Shown here piece after piece: positions 1 through 8,824 of a DNA stretch of 64,000 nt (the first letter of the stretch is position 1; every line of letters starts with the position of its first letter). The position numbers and the translations under genes are program-made. This DNA comes from Haloarcula taiwanensis (lineage in GTDB: Archaea; Halobacteriota; Halobacteria; Halobacteriales; Haloarculaceae): NCBI GenBank assembly GCA_002844335.1, contig CP019154.1, forward strand, positions 1,984,001 through 2,048,000, read 5' to 3'. A model generated the notes under the pieces. The model worked only from the letters and a program-made list of their open reading frames with translations, was not told where the DNA came from and did not search any database.

Positions 1-2
1 AA

Positions 3-296
3 GACGGGTTCGAGATAACGACGGAGGCCGATCCGGAAGCGGCACTGGACCTGGCAACTGACGGTGATTTCGACGCCGTCGTCAGTGACTACAAGATGCC
101 CCGGCTCGACGGAATCGAGTTGTGCGCCGCGCTCCGCGAAAACGGTGTTGACATTCCGTTCCTGCTGTTCACGGCGCGCGAACACGACGATGTCGCAGAT
201 GCCGCCACCGAAAACGGCGTCACTGCCGTGGTCCAGAAAGGAACGGGCACGGAGCAGTACGGCGTGCTCGCCGACCGGATTCGAAACACCATCTAG
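3..296 (+). CDS. Response-regulator receiver domain protein, C-terminal part (5' end outside window)
   Basis: This is the end of a CheY-like receiver domain that runs in from the left edge. The open frame starts at base 3 and reads DAVVSDYKMPRLDG, which holds the expected phospho-acceptor Asp, followed by the conserved Thr in LLFTARE and the conserved Lys in VVQKG. The protein stops right after the last helix, so no output domain follows: it is either a stand-alone receiver or the receiver is the C-terminal domain. Its stop codon TAG shares the four bases CTAG at 293-296 with the stop of the convergent histidine kinase. A partner role with that kinase is plausible from position only. Confidence 0.85.
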   Translation, partial: DGFEITTEADPEAALDLATDGDFDAVVSDYKMPRLDGIELCAALRENGVDIPFLLFTAREHDDVADAATENGVTAVVQKGTGTEQYGVLADRIRNTI

Positions 297-3200
297 CGGT
301 CTATCTTTGGCAGTTCCAGCGTGACGACCGCCCCACCGTCCGGACCGCTACCAAAGTTCACTGTGCCGCCGTAGGTTTCGGCTACCCAGACGACCAGCCA
401 CAGGCCGAGTCCAGTTCCGTGGCGCAGTTGCGTAATCGGCTCATCACCGGTCACGACATCGAGTTCGTGCTGTGGAATTCCCGGACCGTCGTCGGCGACC
501 GTGATCGAGACGGTTCGCTGGTCTGTCGTCACCTCGATGCGGACCGACGGGTCGTCGCCGGAGTGTTCGAGGCTGTTTTCGATGAGTTCGCCCAGGATTC
601 GATGTAACCGTCCATCGCCCGCTGTCACCGACGTATCCGGAAGGTCTGTTTCGATTCTGCCGGCGTGCGTGTCGCGATATGATGAGACGATATCCGTGAC
701 AGCCGCGGACACGTCGACCGGGTCCGTGCCGAACTGGTCGCGGCGAACGGACCGCTCCATGTCTCGTGCCCGCTCGCTCAGTGATGCCATCTCTTCGGCC
801 TTTCGCTGGAGTCTGTCGAGAATGGCGGCGCGCTCGGCGTCGTCGATTCGGTCTTCCAGTGCATCAGCCATGCCAAGGACGACAGTCAGGTCGTTCCGGA
901 GGTTGTGCCGGAGGACGCGGTTGAGCAGTTTCAACCGACGCTCGCGCTCCCGCTGGTCGGTGATATCAGTGTAGATTCCGAATCCACGGACGCTGTCGCC
1001 GTCCCGGCTGTACGGCACGCCCCGGAAGAGGAAGTCACGGAACCCCGTCTCGGTCATCAGTCGGAGTTCGGTCTGGAAGGGGTCGCCGTTCGGCTGCTTG
1101 CCGTCGAACCGAGGTAGTTCATCGCGACTGGTGTCCGGTGGGCGGAGGAGGTCGGACAGAGGACTGTCGACGGCTGTCTCCTGACCATACCCGAACACGT
1201 CGGAAAAGGCAGGGTTGACTGACCTGACGACCGGGTCGCCTGCAACTGTCTCCGTCTCGATGACGGCGTCTGGAAGCATGTTAAACAGGTACGAGAACCG
1301 GTCGCGTTCGTCTTCCAGCTCCGCCCGCGCCTGTTTGAGTTCGGTCAGGTCACGGACGACGCCGACGGTGCCACGGAACTGCTCCGCATCGAGCAGCGAC
1401 ACGTCGATTTCGACCGGCCGCCGCTCCCCGGCGGCCGTCTCAAGGGTCGTTTCGAGTTGGATACCGCCGGTCCCGTCCCGCTGACGGAGGTCGGCGATGC
1501 GGCGGGCGAACTCGTCGACAGCGTCCTGTTCGAGGACCACGCTCGGATGCTGGCCGAGAAGCGTCGCCCGCTCGTAGCCGAGCCACTCCGCGAGCGGTTC
1601 AGTGACCAACTGGACCCGGCCTTCGTCGTCGAGGACGTACATCATGTCGCGGACGTTCTCGACGACCGACTCGTACCGCAACAGGCTCCGCTCGCGCTCG
1701 ACGCGGTCGAACGCGGCGGCCGCGTTGGAGGCAAGGATTTCTGCCACGGAGATGTCCGAGTCGGTCAGCTCCATCCCGTCTTGTGCGCCGATGCTCACGG
1801 CCCCGTGATCACCCATCGGGAGGTACATCGTTGCCGACAGGGCGTCGGAGTCGTAGTTGTCCACCCGGTCGAACTCGTCGATGACCAGCGGGTCGCCGCG
1901 CTGGAACGCGTCGCCGGGGAACCCCTCGTCGGCATCGTACACCGGCCGTTCCGGGACCTTATCGCTGGCGGCGGCGGGTCTGAGGGTGTCCGTTGCCTCG
2001 TCGTACAGCCGTACGAGCGCGTGGTCGAACCCGAGGTCCAACTGGATCGCTTCGATGACTGTTTCGGCGACCTCCTGCGGCGTCTGTGCCTGCATGAGCG
2101 ACCGGGTCGTATCAAGCAGTCCGGACAGTGCCTCGTCACGCCGTTTCTGCTCCGTGATGTCCCGGATGACGCCCGCGGTCCCGGCGAACCGTCCGTCGTC
2201 GTCGTACAGCAGCGTCATGTGGTCCTGCGCGGGAAACGACCCACCCGACGCCTGCTGAATCGCCAGTTCGAACGTCTCCTCGTCGTCGCGGTCCTCGAAT
2301 ATCATCTCCTGAACGATGGATTCGGCCCGCTCGACGACGCCATCGTTCTTGATGAAACCGGTGTACGAGCCAAGCAGTTCAGACTCGGAGTAGCCCGTGA
2401 GGTCGGTCATCGCCTGATTGACGAACTGGAAGTACCCCTCGGAGTCGAGGGCGTACACGCCGTCGTCGACCGCCTCGATGATGTTCTCGTACCGTTCGAG
2501 TTCGTCCTCGCGGTGGCGGCGTTGGAGTTCGTGGTTCACCCACTCGACGAGCAGTTTCATGAACGCCTCCTCGCTGTCGGAGAATGACTCCGACCGGGCC
2601 TGTTCGTCGCCGAAGCAGAGCGTTCCGTAGGGCTCACCGTCGACTGTGATGAGCCCACCGGCGTAGCACGCGACGCCGCTGTTTCGATACACGTCACCCA
2701 CGTGCCCATCCTCGGTGGTGGCATCGGTAATTGCGTAGAGGTCACCGGATTCGAGCACTCGCTGGCAGTACGTGTCTTCAAGCGGCGTCTGTGTCCCGGA
2801 TTCGAGGGGGGTGTCCCCGGTGACCAGCTGGATTTCGTGGACCCCGTCTTCGATACGGCTCAGGTAGCCAAACGCCATGTCGAGCCGGTCCAGCCCGATT
2901 TCGATAACTCGGCCGACAGTTTCGGCCTTGTCGAGTCCGTTCCCGGTTGCAAGCTGTGTCAGCTCCTGCAGCGAGTCGTTGTTGGCACGCAGCGTCTGTT
3001 CGCGCTCCTTACGCTCCGTGATATCCGTGGCGATGGCGACAAGGCGTGGGGCCTGTGCGTCGCGGTCCTCGATAACGCCGCTCGTCCGGAGCCATCGCGT
3101 CTCTCCGTCGACATCGGTACGGAACTCGGCGTCGACCCGCTCGTCGCTCTCGGACACCCGCTCGAACGCCGCTTCGAGCGACTGCCGGTCATCGGGATGG

Positions 3201-4180
3201 ACGCGCTCATAGAACGCGGAGACGGTGCCTTCGAAGGCCGCTGGCGTCGTTCCGAAGAGTTCCGCGGTCGCTTCGTCCCAGACCATCTCGCCGGTGCCCA
3301 GATTCCACTCGTAGACGCCGGTATCCGTTCCGTCCAGCGCCAGGTCGAGGCGGCGGTTCGTCTCTTCGAGCGCCCGCTCGCGCTCTTTCCGGTCAGAGAT
3401 ATCCCTGAGAACGCCCGTACAGAACCACTGCCCGTTTCGCTCGAAATCACCGAACGACACCGCAACGGTCAGCTGTTCTCCGGCAGCGGTTACGAGCGGC
3501 AGTTCGAGGTAGTCCCAGTCGACGTTCCGGTCGCCGGTCCGGCGGTAGCGGTCCACGCCGTCGAAGTGGGAGCTTCGCAGATGTTCGGGAATCACTTTCG
3601 CGAAATCGTCACCGACCAGCGTCTCGCGGTCATAGCCAGTTAGCTCAGCGGCCTCGTCGTTGGCGTACACGACTTCGCTGTCGGCATCGATTGTGACGAC
3701 GGCGTCGGAGATACTGCCGGCGATGGCGTCAAAGGAGTCCGCGAGTTCCGGTGGGAGCCGGGTCGGCCCGTCATCGAGAGCAGCCGATGAGCGACTCTCG
3801 TTGCCGCGGCCCGCTGGTTCGCGCCCCTGCGTCACGATGTCGTACACTCGGTCCGTCAGCGACACGTCGCTGCGAGGGACGTACTCGGTCACATCGAGTC
3901 GTGTCGCGCGAGCGGCGACCGAGCCGTCCGGTTCGGCCGTGCAGAGCACGACCGGGAGCGCGTCGTACTGCTCACGTATCGCTGCCAGTGCCTCCAGCCC
4001 AGTTTCCCCTCCCGACAGGTGCTGTTCACAGACGACGGCGTCGTAGGCGTGCTCGGCCAGCTCCGACAGTGCGTCCGCCACGCCGGTGACTGACGTGACT
4101 GAAGCCGGCGTGCCGGGCATGGCCGTGTCCGCGTCATCGCCAGCAGAGCCTACGTACAACAAATGCGGCATATCGGACAT
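293..4180 (-). CDS. Multi-PAS/GAF sensor histidine kinase with N-terminal pseudo-receiver
   Basis: This is a 1295-residue soluble sensor kinase. In order: a receiver-like domain (about 1-120), PAS (about 150-265), PAS (275-390), GAF (405-550), PAS (565-680), GAF (690-830), PAS (840-950), PAS (960-1075), then the kinase core. The core has an H-box LRHNLRND, an N-box ELIENSLEHSG, a G1 box DDGPGIP and a G2 box GTGLGLWL, so it should be catalytically active. No membrane segment is visible, so the signals are probably cytoplasmic (redox, light or small ligands). In the receiver-like domain the usual Asp is replaced by Glu (VVCEQHL), so it is probably not phosphorylated. The ATG at 4180 lies about 35 bases after a TATA-like TATATG, with a 7-bp inverted repeat between them. 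The ligand is unknown. Confidence 0.93.
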   Translation of the reverse strand: MSDMPHLLYVGSAGDDADTAMPGTPASVTSVTGVADALSELAEHAYDAVVCEQHLSGGETGLEALAAIREQYDALPVVLCTAEPDGSVAARATRLDVTEYVPRSDVSLTDRVYDIVTQGREPAGRGNESRSSAALDDGPTRLPPELADSFDAIAGSISDAVVTIDADSEVVYANDEAAELTGYDRETLVGDDFAKVIPEHLRSSHFDGVDRYRRTGDRNVDWDYLELPLVTAAGEQLTVAVSFGDFERNGQWFCTGVLRDISDRKERERALEETNRRLDLALDGTDTGVYEWNLGTGEMVWDEATAELFGTTPAAFEGTVSAFYERVHPDDRQSLEAAFERVSESDERVDAEFRTDVDGETRWLRTSGVIEDRDAQAPRLVAIATDITERKEREQTLRANNDSLQELTQLATGNGLDKAETVGRVIEIGLDRLDMAFGYLSRIEDGVHEIQLVTGDTPLESGTQTPLEDTYCQRVLESGDLYAITDATTEDGHVGDVYRNSGVACYAGGLITVDGEPYGTLCFGDEQARSESFSDSEEAFMKLLVEWVNHELQRRHREDELERYENIIEAVDDGVYALDSEGYFQFVNQAMTDLTGYSESELLGSYTGFIKNDGVVERAESIVQEMIFEDRDDEETFELAIQQASGGSFPAQDHMTLLYDDDGRFAGTAGVIRDITEQKRRDEALSGLLDTTRSLMQAQTPQEVAETVIEAIQLDLGFDHALVRLYDEATDTLRPAAASDKVPERPVYDADEGFPGDAFQRGDPLVIDEFDRVDNYDSDALSATMYLPMGDHGAVSIGAQDGMELTDSDISVAEILASNAAAAFDRVERERSLLRYESVVENVRDMMYVLDDEGRVQLVTEPLAEWLGYERATLLGQHPSVVLEQDAVDEFARRIADLRQRDGTGGIQLETTLETAAGERRPVEIDVSLLDAEQFRGTVGVVRDLTELKQARAELEDERDRFSYLFNMLPDAVIETETVAGDPVVRSVNPAFSDVFGYGQETAVDSPLSDLLRPPDTSRDELPRFDGKQPNGDPFQTELRLMTETGFRDFLFRGVPYSRDGDSVRGFGIYTDITDQRERERRLKLLNRVLRHNLRNDLTVVLGMADALEDRIDDAERAAILDRLQRKAEEMASLSERARDMERSVRRDQFGTDPVDVSAAVTDIVSSYRDTHAGRIETDLPDTSVTAGDGRLHRILGELIENSLEHSGDDPSVRIEVTTDQRTVSITVADDGPGIPQHELDVVTGDEPITQLRHGTGLGLWLVVWVAETYGGTVNFGSGPDGGAVVTLELPKIDR

Positions 4181-4187
4181 AGCGTTC

Positions 4188-4208
4188 CGTTGTAAATGCT
4201 ATACAACG
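4188..4208. promoter_or_regulatory. Inverted repeat in the histidine kinase promoter
   Basis: A perfect inverted repeat, CGTTGTA and TACAACG separated by seven bases, lies 8 bases upstream of the kinase start at 4180. A TATA-like stretch (forward-strand CATATA near 4215) lies just upstream of it on the kinase strand, so the repeat covers the expected transcription start. That is where an archaeal repressor would sit. The repressor is unknown. Confidence 0.4.
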
Positions 4209-4256
4209 GGGTGGCATATACGCTCGGGCGAGAGTATCAAATGTCGAAACGAGCGG

Positions 4257-5678
4257 CTACGTGTCGTCAAGCGCTTGCCAGGAGAGCCGCGGGGTCCGGG
4301 CCGCAGTCGCCTGGTCGATGCGTTTCGCCGTCGGACGCGACGGTGCGTCGGCCAGTTCGGCGTCCGAGTCACCGGCCACAGCGTTGAACGCGGCCGCGAG
4401 CTGGTCCAGCGAGCGCTTGGTTTCGCTCTCCGTGGGCTCGGTCATCAGCGCCTCGTCGACGATTTCGGGCCACTTCGTCGTCGGCGGGTGGACGCCGTAA
4501 TCGAGCATCCGCTTGGCCGCGTCTGCAGCGTCTTGCTCGCCCGCGCTGGCGACGAACTCGTGGTGGAACGGGCCAAACGGAACGTCGTACTCGATCTGCT
4601 CGGCGAGATAGTTCGCGTTCAACACGGCCTTCGCGCTGGCGTCGCGGAGCCCTTCGTCGCCCAGTCTGGCGATGTACGCGAAGGTCTTGAGCAGCACCGG
4701 CCAGTTGCCGTAGAAGCCATGCACCTTCCCGACGGAGTTCGACGGCTCGTAGTGTTCGTAGTTCCCGCCGCGCTCTCTGACGTGTGGGTTCGGGAGGAAC
4801 TGGGCCAGTCCCTCGCGGACGCCGACCGGACCAGCACCGGGGCCACCGCCGCCGTGGGGCGTCGCGAACGTCTTGTGGACGTTGTAGTGCATCACGTCAA
4901 AGCCCATGTCGCCGGGGCGAGCGCGCCCCAGCAGCGCGTTGAGGTTCGCGCCGTCGTAGTACAGCAGGCCACCGGCGTCGTGGACGATGTCGGCGATGCG
5001 CTCGATGTCGCGCTCGAACAGCCCCAGCGTGTTGGGATTCGTGAGCATCAGCGCGGCGGTATCGTCGCCGACAGCCGCCTCCAGTGCCTCGATGTCGACG
5101 CGACCGTCGTCGCCGCTCGGGAGCTCGACGACCTCGTACCCGGCCATCGCCGCTGTCGCGAAGTTCGTGCCGTGTGCCGAGTCCGGGATGACGACCTCCG
5201 GGCGCTCGTCGTCGTTGTGTTCGTGGTACGCCTTTGCGATCTGTATTCCGGTGAACTCGCCGGCCGCGCCGGCGGGTGGCTGCAGCGTCACGGCGTCCAT
5301 GCCACCGATGCGGCCGAGATAGTCCTGCAGGCGATGACACAGTGCCAGCGTCCCCTGGACCGTCGAATCGGGTCGGTCCGGGTGGATGGCAGCATCGGCT
5401 CGTCCAGCGACATCCTCTGTAAAGGAGGGGTTGTACTTCATCGTACACGAACCGAGTGGGAACGGCCCGCTCTCGACGCCGTAGTTCATCTGCGAGAGGC
5501 GCGTGTAGTGCCGGGCCAGTTCGGGCTCGGCTGGGTCCGGCAGTGAGAGACTGTCTCGCGTCAGGTCATCGGGTAGCGGCGAGTCCTCGACCGCGACCGT
5601 CTTGTTCGCTTTCTCCGAGAGCAGCGGCTCGTACAGGTCCTCGCTGTCGTCAGTCCAGCGCGCTTGATCGTATTTCAC
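4257..5678 (-). CDS. gcvPB: Glycine dehydrogenase (decarboxylating) subunit 2, P-protein beta subunit
   Basis: This is the PLP-binding half of the two-subunit P-protein of the glycine cleavage system, which decarboxylates glycine and passes the aminomethyl group to the lipoyl arm of GcvH. The PLP lysine lies in NVHKTFATPHGGGG, the glycine-rich site follows (GGGPGAGPVG), and PLGSCTMKYNP near the N-terminus is typical of the family. The frame is open upstream to 5891, but that part overlaps gcvPA and looks like shadow sequence. A GTG at 5678 gives VKYDQARW, the usual family N-terminus, has a G-rich stretch upstream and leaves about 80 bases after the gcvPA stop; it predicts 473 residues. It is the last gene of the gcv operon. 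The start codon is an inference. Confidence 0.95.
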   Translation of the reverse strand: MKYDQARWTDDSEDLYEPLLSEKANKTVAVEDSPLPDDLTRDSLSLPDPAEPELARHYTRLSQMNYGVESGPFPLGSCTMKYNPSFTEDVAGRADAAIHPDRPDSTVQGTLALCHRLQDYLGRIGGMDAVTLQPPAGAAGEFTGIQIAKAYHEHNDDERPEVVIPDSAHGTNFATAAMAGYEVVELPSGDDGRVDIEALEAAVGDDTAALMLTNPNTLGLFERDIERIADIVHDAGGLLYYDGANLNALLGRARPGDMGFDVMHYNVHKTFATPHGGGGPGAGPVGVREGLAQFLPNPHVRERGGNYEHYEPSNSVGKVHGFYGNWPVLLKTFAYIARLGDEGLRDASAKAVLNANYLAEQIEYDVPFGPFHHEFVASAGEQDAADAAKRMLDYGVHPPTTKWPEIVDEALMTEPTESETKRSLDQLAAAFNAVAGDSDAELADAPSRPTAKRIDQATAARTPRLSWQALDDT

Positions 5679-5760
5679 GCGAGACACCCCCGTGTCGAGC
5701 GTGACGCTCGTGGGGCGTGGCTTGTCCCACGGTGGGTCGCCGAACGCAGTGCGGCGAGTG

Positions 5761-7104
5761 TCATTTCGCCACCTCTCGGAACGCCGCGACGAACTCGTCT
5801 GTGGCGTCGGCAGTGGTCTCGGTCGTACACACCTGTACCAGATGGTCATCGACCGCGTGGACCGCGAAGCCCTCTGCTGCGAGATCGGCAACGATGGCGC
5901 TTGCGGGCTGGTCCGTACGTGCGAGGAACTCCCGGAAGTGATGGCGGCCGTGAATCGGCGCTTTCACGCCGACGATGTCGTCGAGGCGGTCGGCCAGGTC
6001 ACGAGCGCGGGTCACACAGTCCTCGGCGAGGTCGACCAGCCCGTCCGGGCCGAGCCACGCGGCGTGCATCGCGGTTCGGAGCGCGACCCACGCCTGGTTC
6101 GTACAGATGTTGGAGGTGGCTCGCTCCTTGCGGATGTGCTGCTCTCGTGTCTGGAGTGTCAGCGTGTACGCGCGGCGGTCAGCGGCGTCTTCGCTGGCCC
6201 CGACCAGCCGACCGGGGACCTGCCGCAGGTACTCCTCGCGGGTGACAAACATCCCCAGTCCAAAGCCGTAGGCGGTCCCGGTCCCCAGCGACGCGGCGTC
6301 GCCGACGACCACGTCTGCCCCGACATCGACCGGGCGCTCAAGCAGGGACAGCGCGAGCGGGTCCGAGCCGAGGCAAAACAGCGCCTCGTGGTCGTGAGCC
6401 AGGTCGCCAATTGCGCCGAGGCGTTCCTCGATAACGCCGCGGACCGTCGGCGACTCGGCGTACACCATCGCGGTGTCGTCGCCGAGTTGGTCAGACAGCG
6501 CCGGTACGTCGACGGCCCCGTCGGTCATCGGGTAGGACTCGATCGTGAGAGCCGGTCCATCGGCGTAATTCGACAGCACGGCTCGTTTGCTCTCCCGAAG
6601 GTGTTCAGGGACCAGAATCCGGTCGCCAGACACCGAGCGGACGCGCTGGGAGAGCGTCGCCGCCTCACCCAGCGCCGTCGCATCGTCGTACATAGAGCAG
6701 TTAGCAACGCCCAGCCCCGTGAGTTCCACCAGTATCGACTGGAACTCGAAGAGGGCCTGCAGGAACCCCTGTGCGACCTCGGGCTGATACTGCGTGTAGG
6801 AGGTCAAAAACTCAGACCGGCTTGCGAGGTCGTCGACGACGCTCGGGACGTAATGATCGTAGTGGCCGCGGCCAAGGAACTCGGTAAGGTCGGCGTTGCG
6901 GCTCAGGAGGCCGGCGACTTCTCGGCGGGTCGCCCGCTCGCTCCGGGCATTGATGCCGAACTCGCCGTCGAAAGCAACGGACTCGGGAACGTCGAACAGC
7001 GATTCGAGGTCGTCGGCCCCGACCGCGTCGAGCATCGCCGCGGTCTCTGCAGCCGTTTGCGGTGCGTACGGACTGCCTGTCGCGTGTGAATCACTATCGC
7101 TCAT
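5761..7104 (-). CDS. gcvPA: Glycine dehydrogenase (decarboxylating) subunit 1, P-protein alpha subunit
   Basis: This is the second half of the split P-protein. It pairs with GcvPB to decarboxylate glycine in the cytoplasm. The sequence has the family hallmarks [25 protein letters not shown] and [11 protein letters not shown], and ends in a short domain with FREFLARTD. The start at the ATG of [10 protein letters not shown] (7104) gives 447 residues; an upstream frame to 7164 would add about 20 residues with no family resemblance. It lies between gcvH and gcvPB on the same strand. The gap to gcvH is about 105 bases, so a secondary promoter there cannot be excluded. Confidence 0.95.
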   Translation of the reverse strand: MSDSDSHATGSPYAPQTAAETAAMLDAVGADDLESLFDVPESVAFDGEFGINARSERATRREVAGLLSRNADLTEFLGRGHYDHYVPSVVDDLASRSEFLTSYTQYQPEVAQGFLQALFEFQSILVELTGLGVANCSMYDDATALGEAATLSQRVRSVSGDRILVPEHLRESKRAVLSNYADGPALTIESYPMTDGAVDVPALSDQLGDDTAMVYAESPTVRGVIEERLGAIGDLAHDHEALFCLGSDPLALSLLERPVDVGADVVVGDAASLGTGTAYGFGLGMFVTREEYLRQVPGRLVGASEDAADRRAYTLTLQTREQHIRKERATSNICTNQAWVALRTAMHAAWLGPDGLVDLAEDCVTRARDLADRLDDIVGVKAPIHGRHHFREFLARTDQPASAIVADLAAEGFAVHAVDDHLVQVCTTETTADATDEFVAAFREVAK

Positions 7105-7209
7105 TGGAGAACCACCCAGTAGCGCCGGGGTGACATGATATCGACAGCTAGCGACCGTGTCCACATTAGGTTACTCCTTTCACCCCTGCAGGGGACCACT
7201 GCCACCGGG

Positions 7210-7593
7210 TTACTCGATCTGGTCGCGGTACGCGTCGGGTGAGAGCAAGTCGTCGACTTCGCTCTCGTCGGCCACTTCGACCTTGAGCATCCAGCCGTCA
7301 CCGAACGGGTCCTCGTTCAGCAGTTCCGGCTCGTCGCGGAGTCGGTCGTTAACTGCTGTGACGGTGCCGGAGACGGGGGCGTACACGTCGGACACGGCCT
7401 TGATCGACTCCACGACGCCGAAGTCCTCGGCGGCGGTCAACTCCGCCCCTTCCTCGGGCAGCTCGACGAACACCACGTCGCCGAGCTCGTCCTGTGCGAA
7501 CGCCGTGATGCCGACCTCTGCGGTATCGCCGGCGACGCGTACCCATTCGTGTGACTCCAGATATCGCAGGTCGTCGGGAACGTCGAAGCTCAT
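7210..7593 (-). CDS. gcvH: Glycine cleavage system H protein
   Basis: This is the lipoyl carrier of the glycine cleavage system. At 127 residues it is the usual length. The lipoylated lysine is in [17 protein letters not shown], and the N-terminal [10 protein letters not shown] and the C-terminal [10 protein letters not shown] are typical of the fold. Its ATG overlaps the gcvT stop by four bases (ATGA), so the two are probably translationally coupled. The protein shuttles the aminomethyl group from P-protein to T-protein and needs a lipoylation system, which is not in the window. Confidence 0.98.
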   Translation of the reverse strand: MSFDVPDDLRYLESHEWVRVAGDTAEVGITAFAQDELGDVVFVELPEEGAELTAAEDFGVVESIKAVSDVYAPVSGTVTAVNDRLRDEPELLNEDPFGDGWMLKVEVADESEVDDLLSPDAYRDQIE

Positions 7594-8681
7594 CTATCGA
7601 GGAATGGCGTGCTCCTGGTACGTGCTTTCTTCGGTTCACCACGGACGACAACGCGGATAGATGTACCCGGTTCGGCGTACGCCGCCGGGACGTAGGCGAG
7701 GGCAATCGGCGCTCCCAGTGTCGGACTCATCGTTCCGCTGGTGATGTGGCCGATTGGCTCTCCGTCAGGCGTCGTCACGTCGTACCCGTGGCGCGGGACA
7801 CCACGGTCGATGAGTTCGATGCCGATGAGCTTCTCTTCGGGACCGTCAGCGGCGACGCCCTCCAGTGCGTCCCGACCGACGAACTCCGTATCCAGTTTGA
7901 CAGTCCAACCGATACCGGCCTCGTAGGGCGTCCTGGGCTCGTCGACTGGATGGAACTCCTGCCCTGAGAGCAGAAAGCCCATTTCCAAGCGGAGGGTGTC
8001 GCGCGCGCCGAGCCCACAGGGCTGGCACTCAAGCGCGCCCCAGACCGCTTCGGCATCGTCTGGCGGACAGAGGATTTCGAAGCCCGGTTCGCCCGTGTAT
8101 CCCGTCCGGGCAATCAGAGAGTCAACGCCAGCGACAGGCCCGTCAGTCACCTCGAACCGCGACAGGCCAGCGAGCGAAACCTCTGTCTCGGCCGACAGCA
8201 GGTCCGGCGCGTCAGGCCCCTGAACGGCGATCATCGCGTACTCCTCGGTCCGGTTCGTCACTGTCGCGTCAAGCCCCCGTTCGTCCCGCTCGGAGAGCCA
8301 CCGCTCGGTCATCTCCCCGTCGTGACCGGCGTTCGGGATGAACAGGAACTCATCGGCCGCGCCTTCCGGCAGCCGGTAGACGACGGTGTCGTCCAGCATG
8401 ATCCCATCCTCGTCTGTGATGGCTCCGTACTGGGCCTCACCCGGGTCCAGCACGGTCACGTCGTTGGTGGTCAGCCGCTGTGTCAGTGTTGCCGCGTCCG
8501 GCCCGGCCACGGTTATCTGTCCCATGTGCGAAACGTCGAACTTCCCAACCTCGCTCCGAACTGCCTCGTGTTCCGTGCGAATCGACTCGAACTCGACCGG
8601 CATCTCCCACCCGCCGAAATCGGTGAACGAAGCGTCGGCTCGCTGGTGAACCGCAGAAAGCGGTGGTGCCCGCAGTGTCAT
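7590..8681 (-). CDS. gcvT: Glycine cleavage system T protein (aminomethyltransferase)
   Basis: This folate-dependent enzyme takes the aminomethyl group from GcvH and makes methylene-tetrahydrofolate (or the archaeal equivalent) and ammonia. It has 363 residues. Family marks are GGWEMPVEF and FDVSHMGQ at the N-terminus, [18 protein letters not shown] in the middle, and a C-terminal barrel with [21 protein letters not shown]. It is the first gene of gcvT-gcvH-gcvPA-gcvPB. A GAGAGGT ribosome-binding site ends about six bases before the ATG, and a TATA-like TGATTTATCA lies about 60 bases upstream (8741-8750), so this mRNA has a leader, unlike many others here. No glycine riboswitch was recognised. 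Confidence 0.97.
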   Translation of the reverse strand: MTLRAPPLSAVHQRADASFTDFGGWEMPVEFESIRTEHEAVRSEVGKFDVSHMGQITVAGPDAATLTQRLTTNDVTVLDPGEAQYGAITDEDGIMLDDTVVYRLPEGAADEFLFIPNAGHDGEMTERWLSERDERGLDATVTNRTEEYAMIAVQGPDAPDLLSAETEVSLAGLSRFEVTDGPVAGVDSLIARTGYTGEPGFEILCPPDDAEAVWGALECQPCGLGARDTLRLEMGFLLSGQEFHPVDEPRTPYEAGIGWTVKLDTEFVGRDALEGVAADGPEEKLIGIELIDRGVPRHGYDVTTPDGEPIGHITSGTMSPTLGAPIALAYVPAAYAEPGTSIRVVVRGEPKKARTRSTPFLDR

Positions 8682-8740
8682 ACGCGAACCTCTCGAACCG
8701 CGTGGTCTTACCGTTTGGCCCTCCGCCGCCTTCGACCCAC

Positions 8741-8750
8741 TGATAAATCA
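8741..8750 (-). promoter_or_regulatory. TATA box of the gcv operon
   Basis: Read on the minus strand this is TGATTTATCA. About 26 bases downstream transcription would start near 8719, giving a leader of roughly 38 bases that contains the GAGAGGT ribosome-binding site of gcvT (forward-strand 8688-8694). The assignment rests on spacing only. Confidence 0.45.
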
Positions 8751-8824
8751 CATACGACGATATCAAATCGGCAATCGTGGCAGACGCACGGCGAATTGAG
8801 AGAGAAAATAAGCAGTCGTCTTCG

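Noticed and set aside
1457-2587. Long + strand frame (376 codons) opposite the large histidine kinase
   Set aside because: It is antisense to well-supported kinase domains, has no family resemblance, and results from high GC in third codon positions, which suppresses stops on the opposite strand.
4086-5546. Long + strand frame (486 codons) opposite gcvPB
   Set aside because: It is antisense to a conserved enzyme, rich in Arg and Val in an unnatural pattern, with no motif.
5679-5891. N-terminal extension of gcvPB to 5891
   Set aside because: It overlaps the end of gcvPA by about 130 bases and its residues do not look like a P-protein N-terminus.
5692-7089. Long + strand frame (465 codons) opposite gcvPA
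   Set aside because: It is a shadow of a conserved gene and has no motif or promoter.
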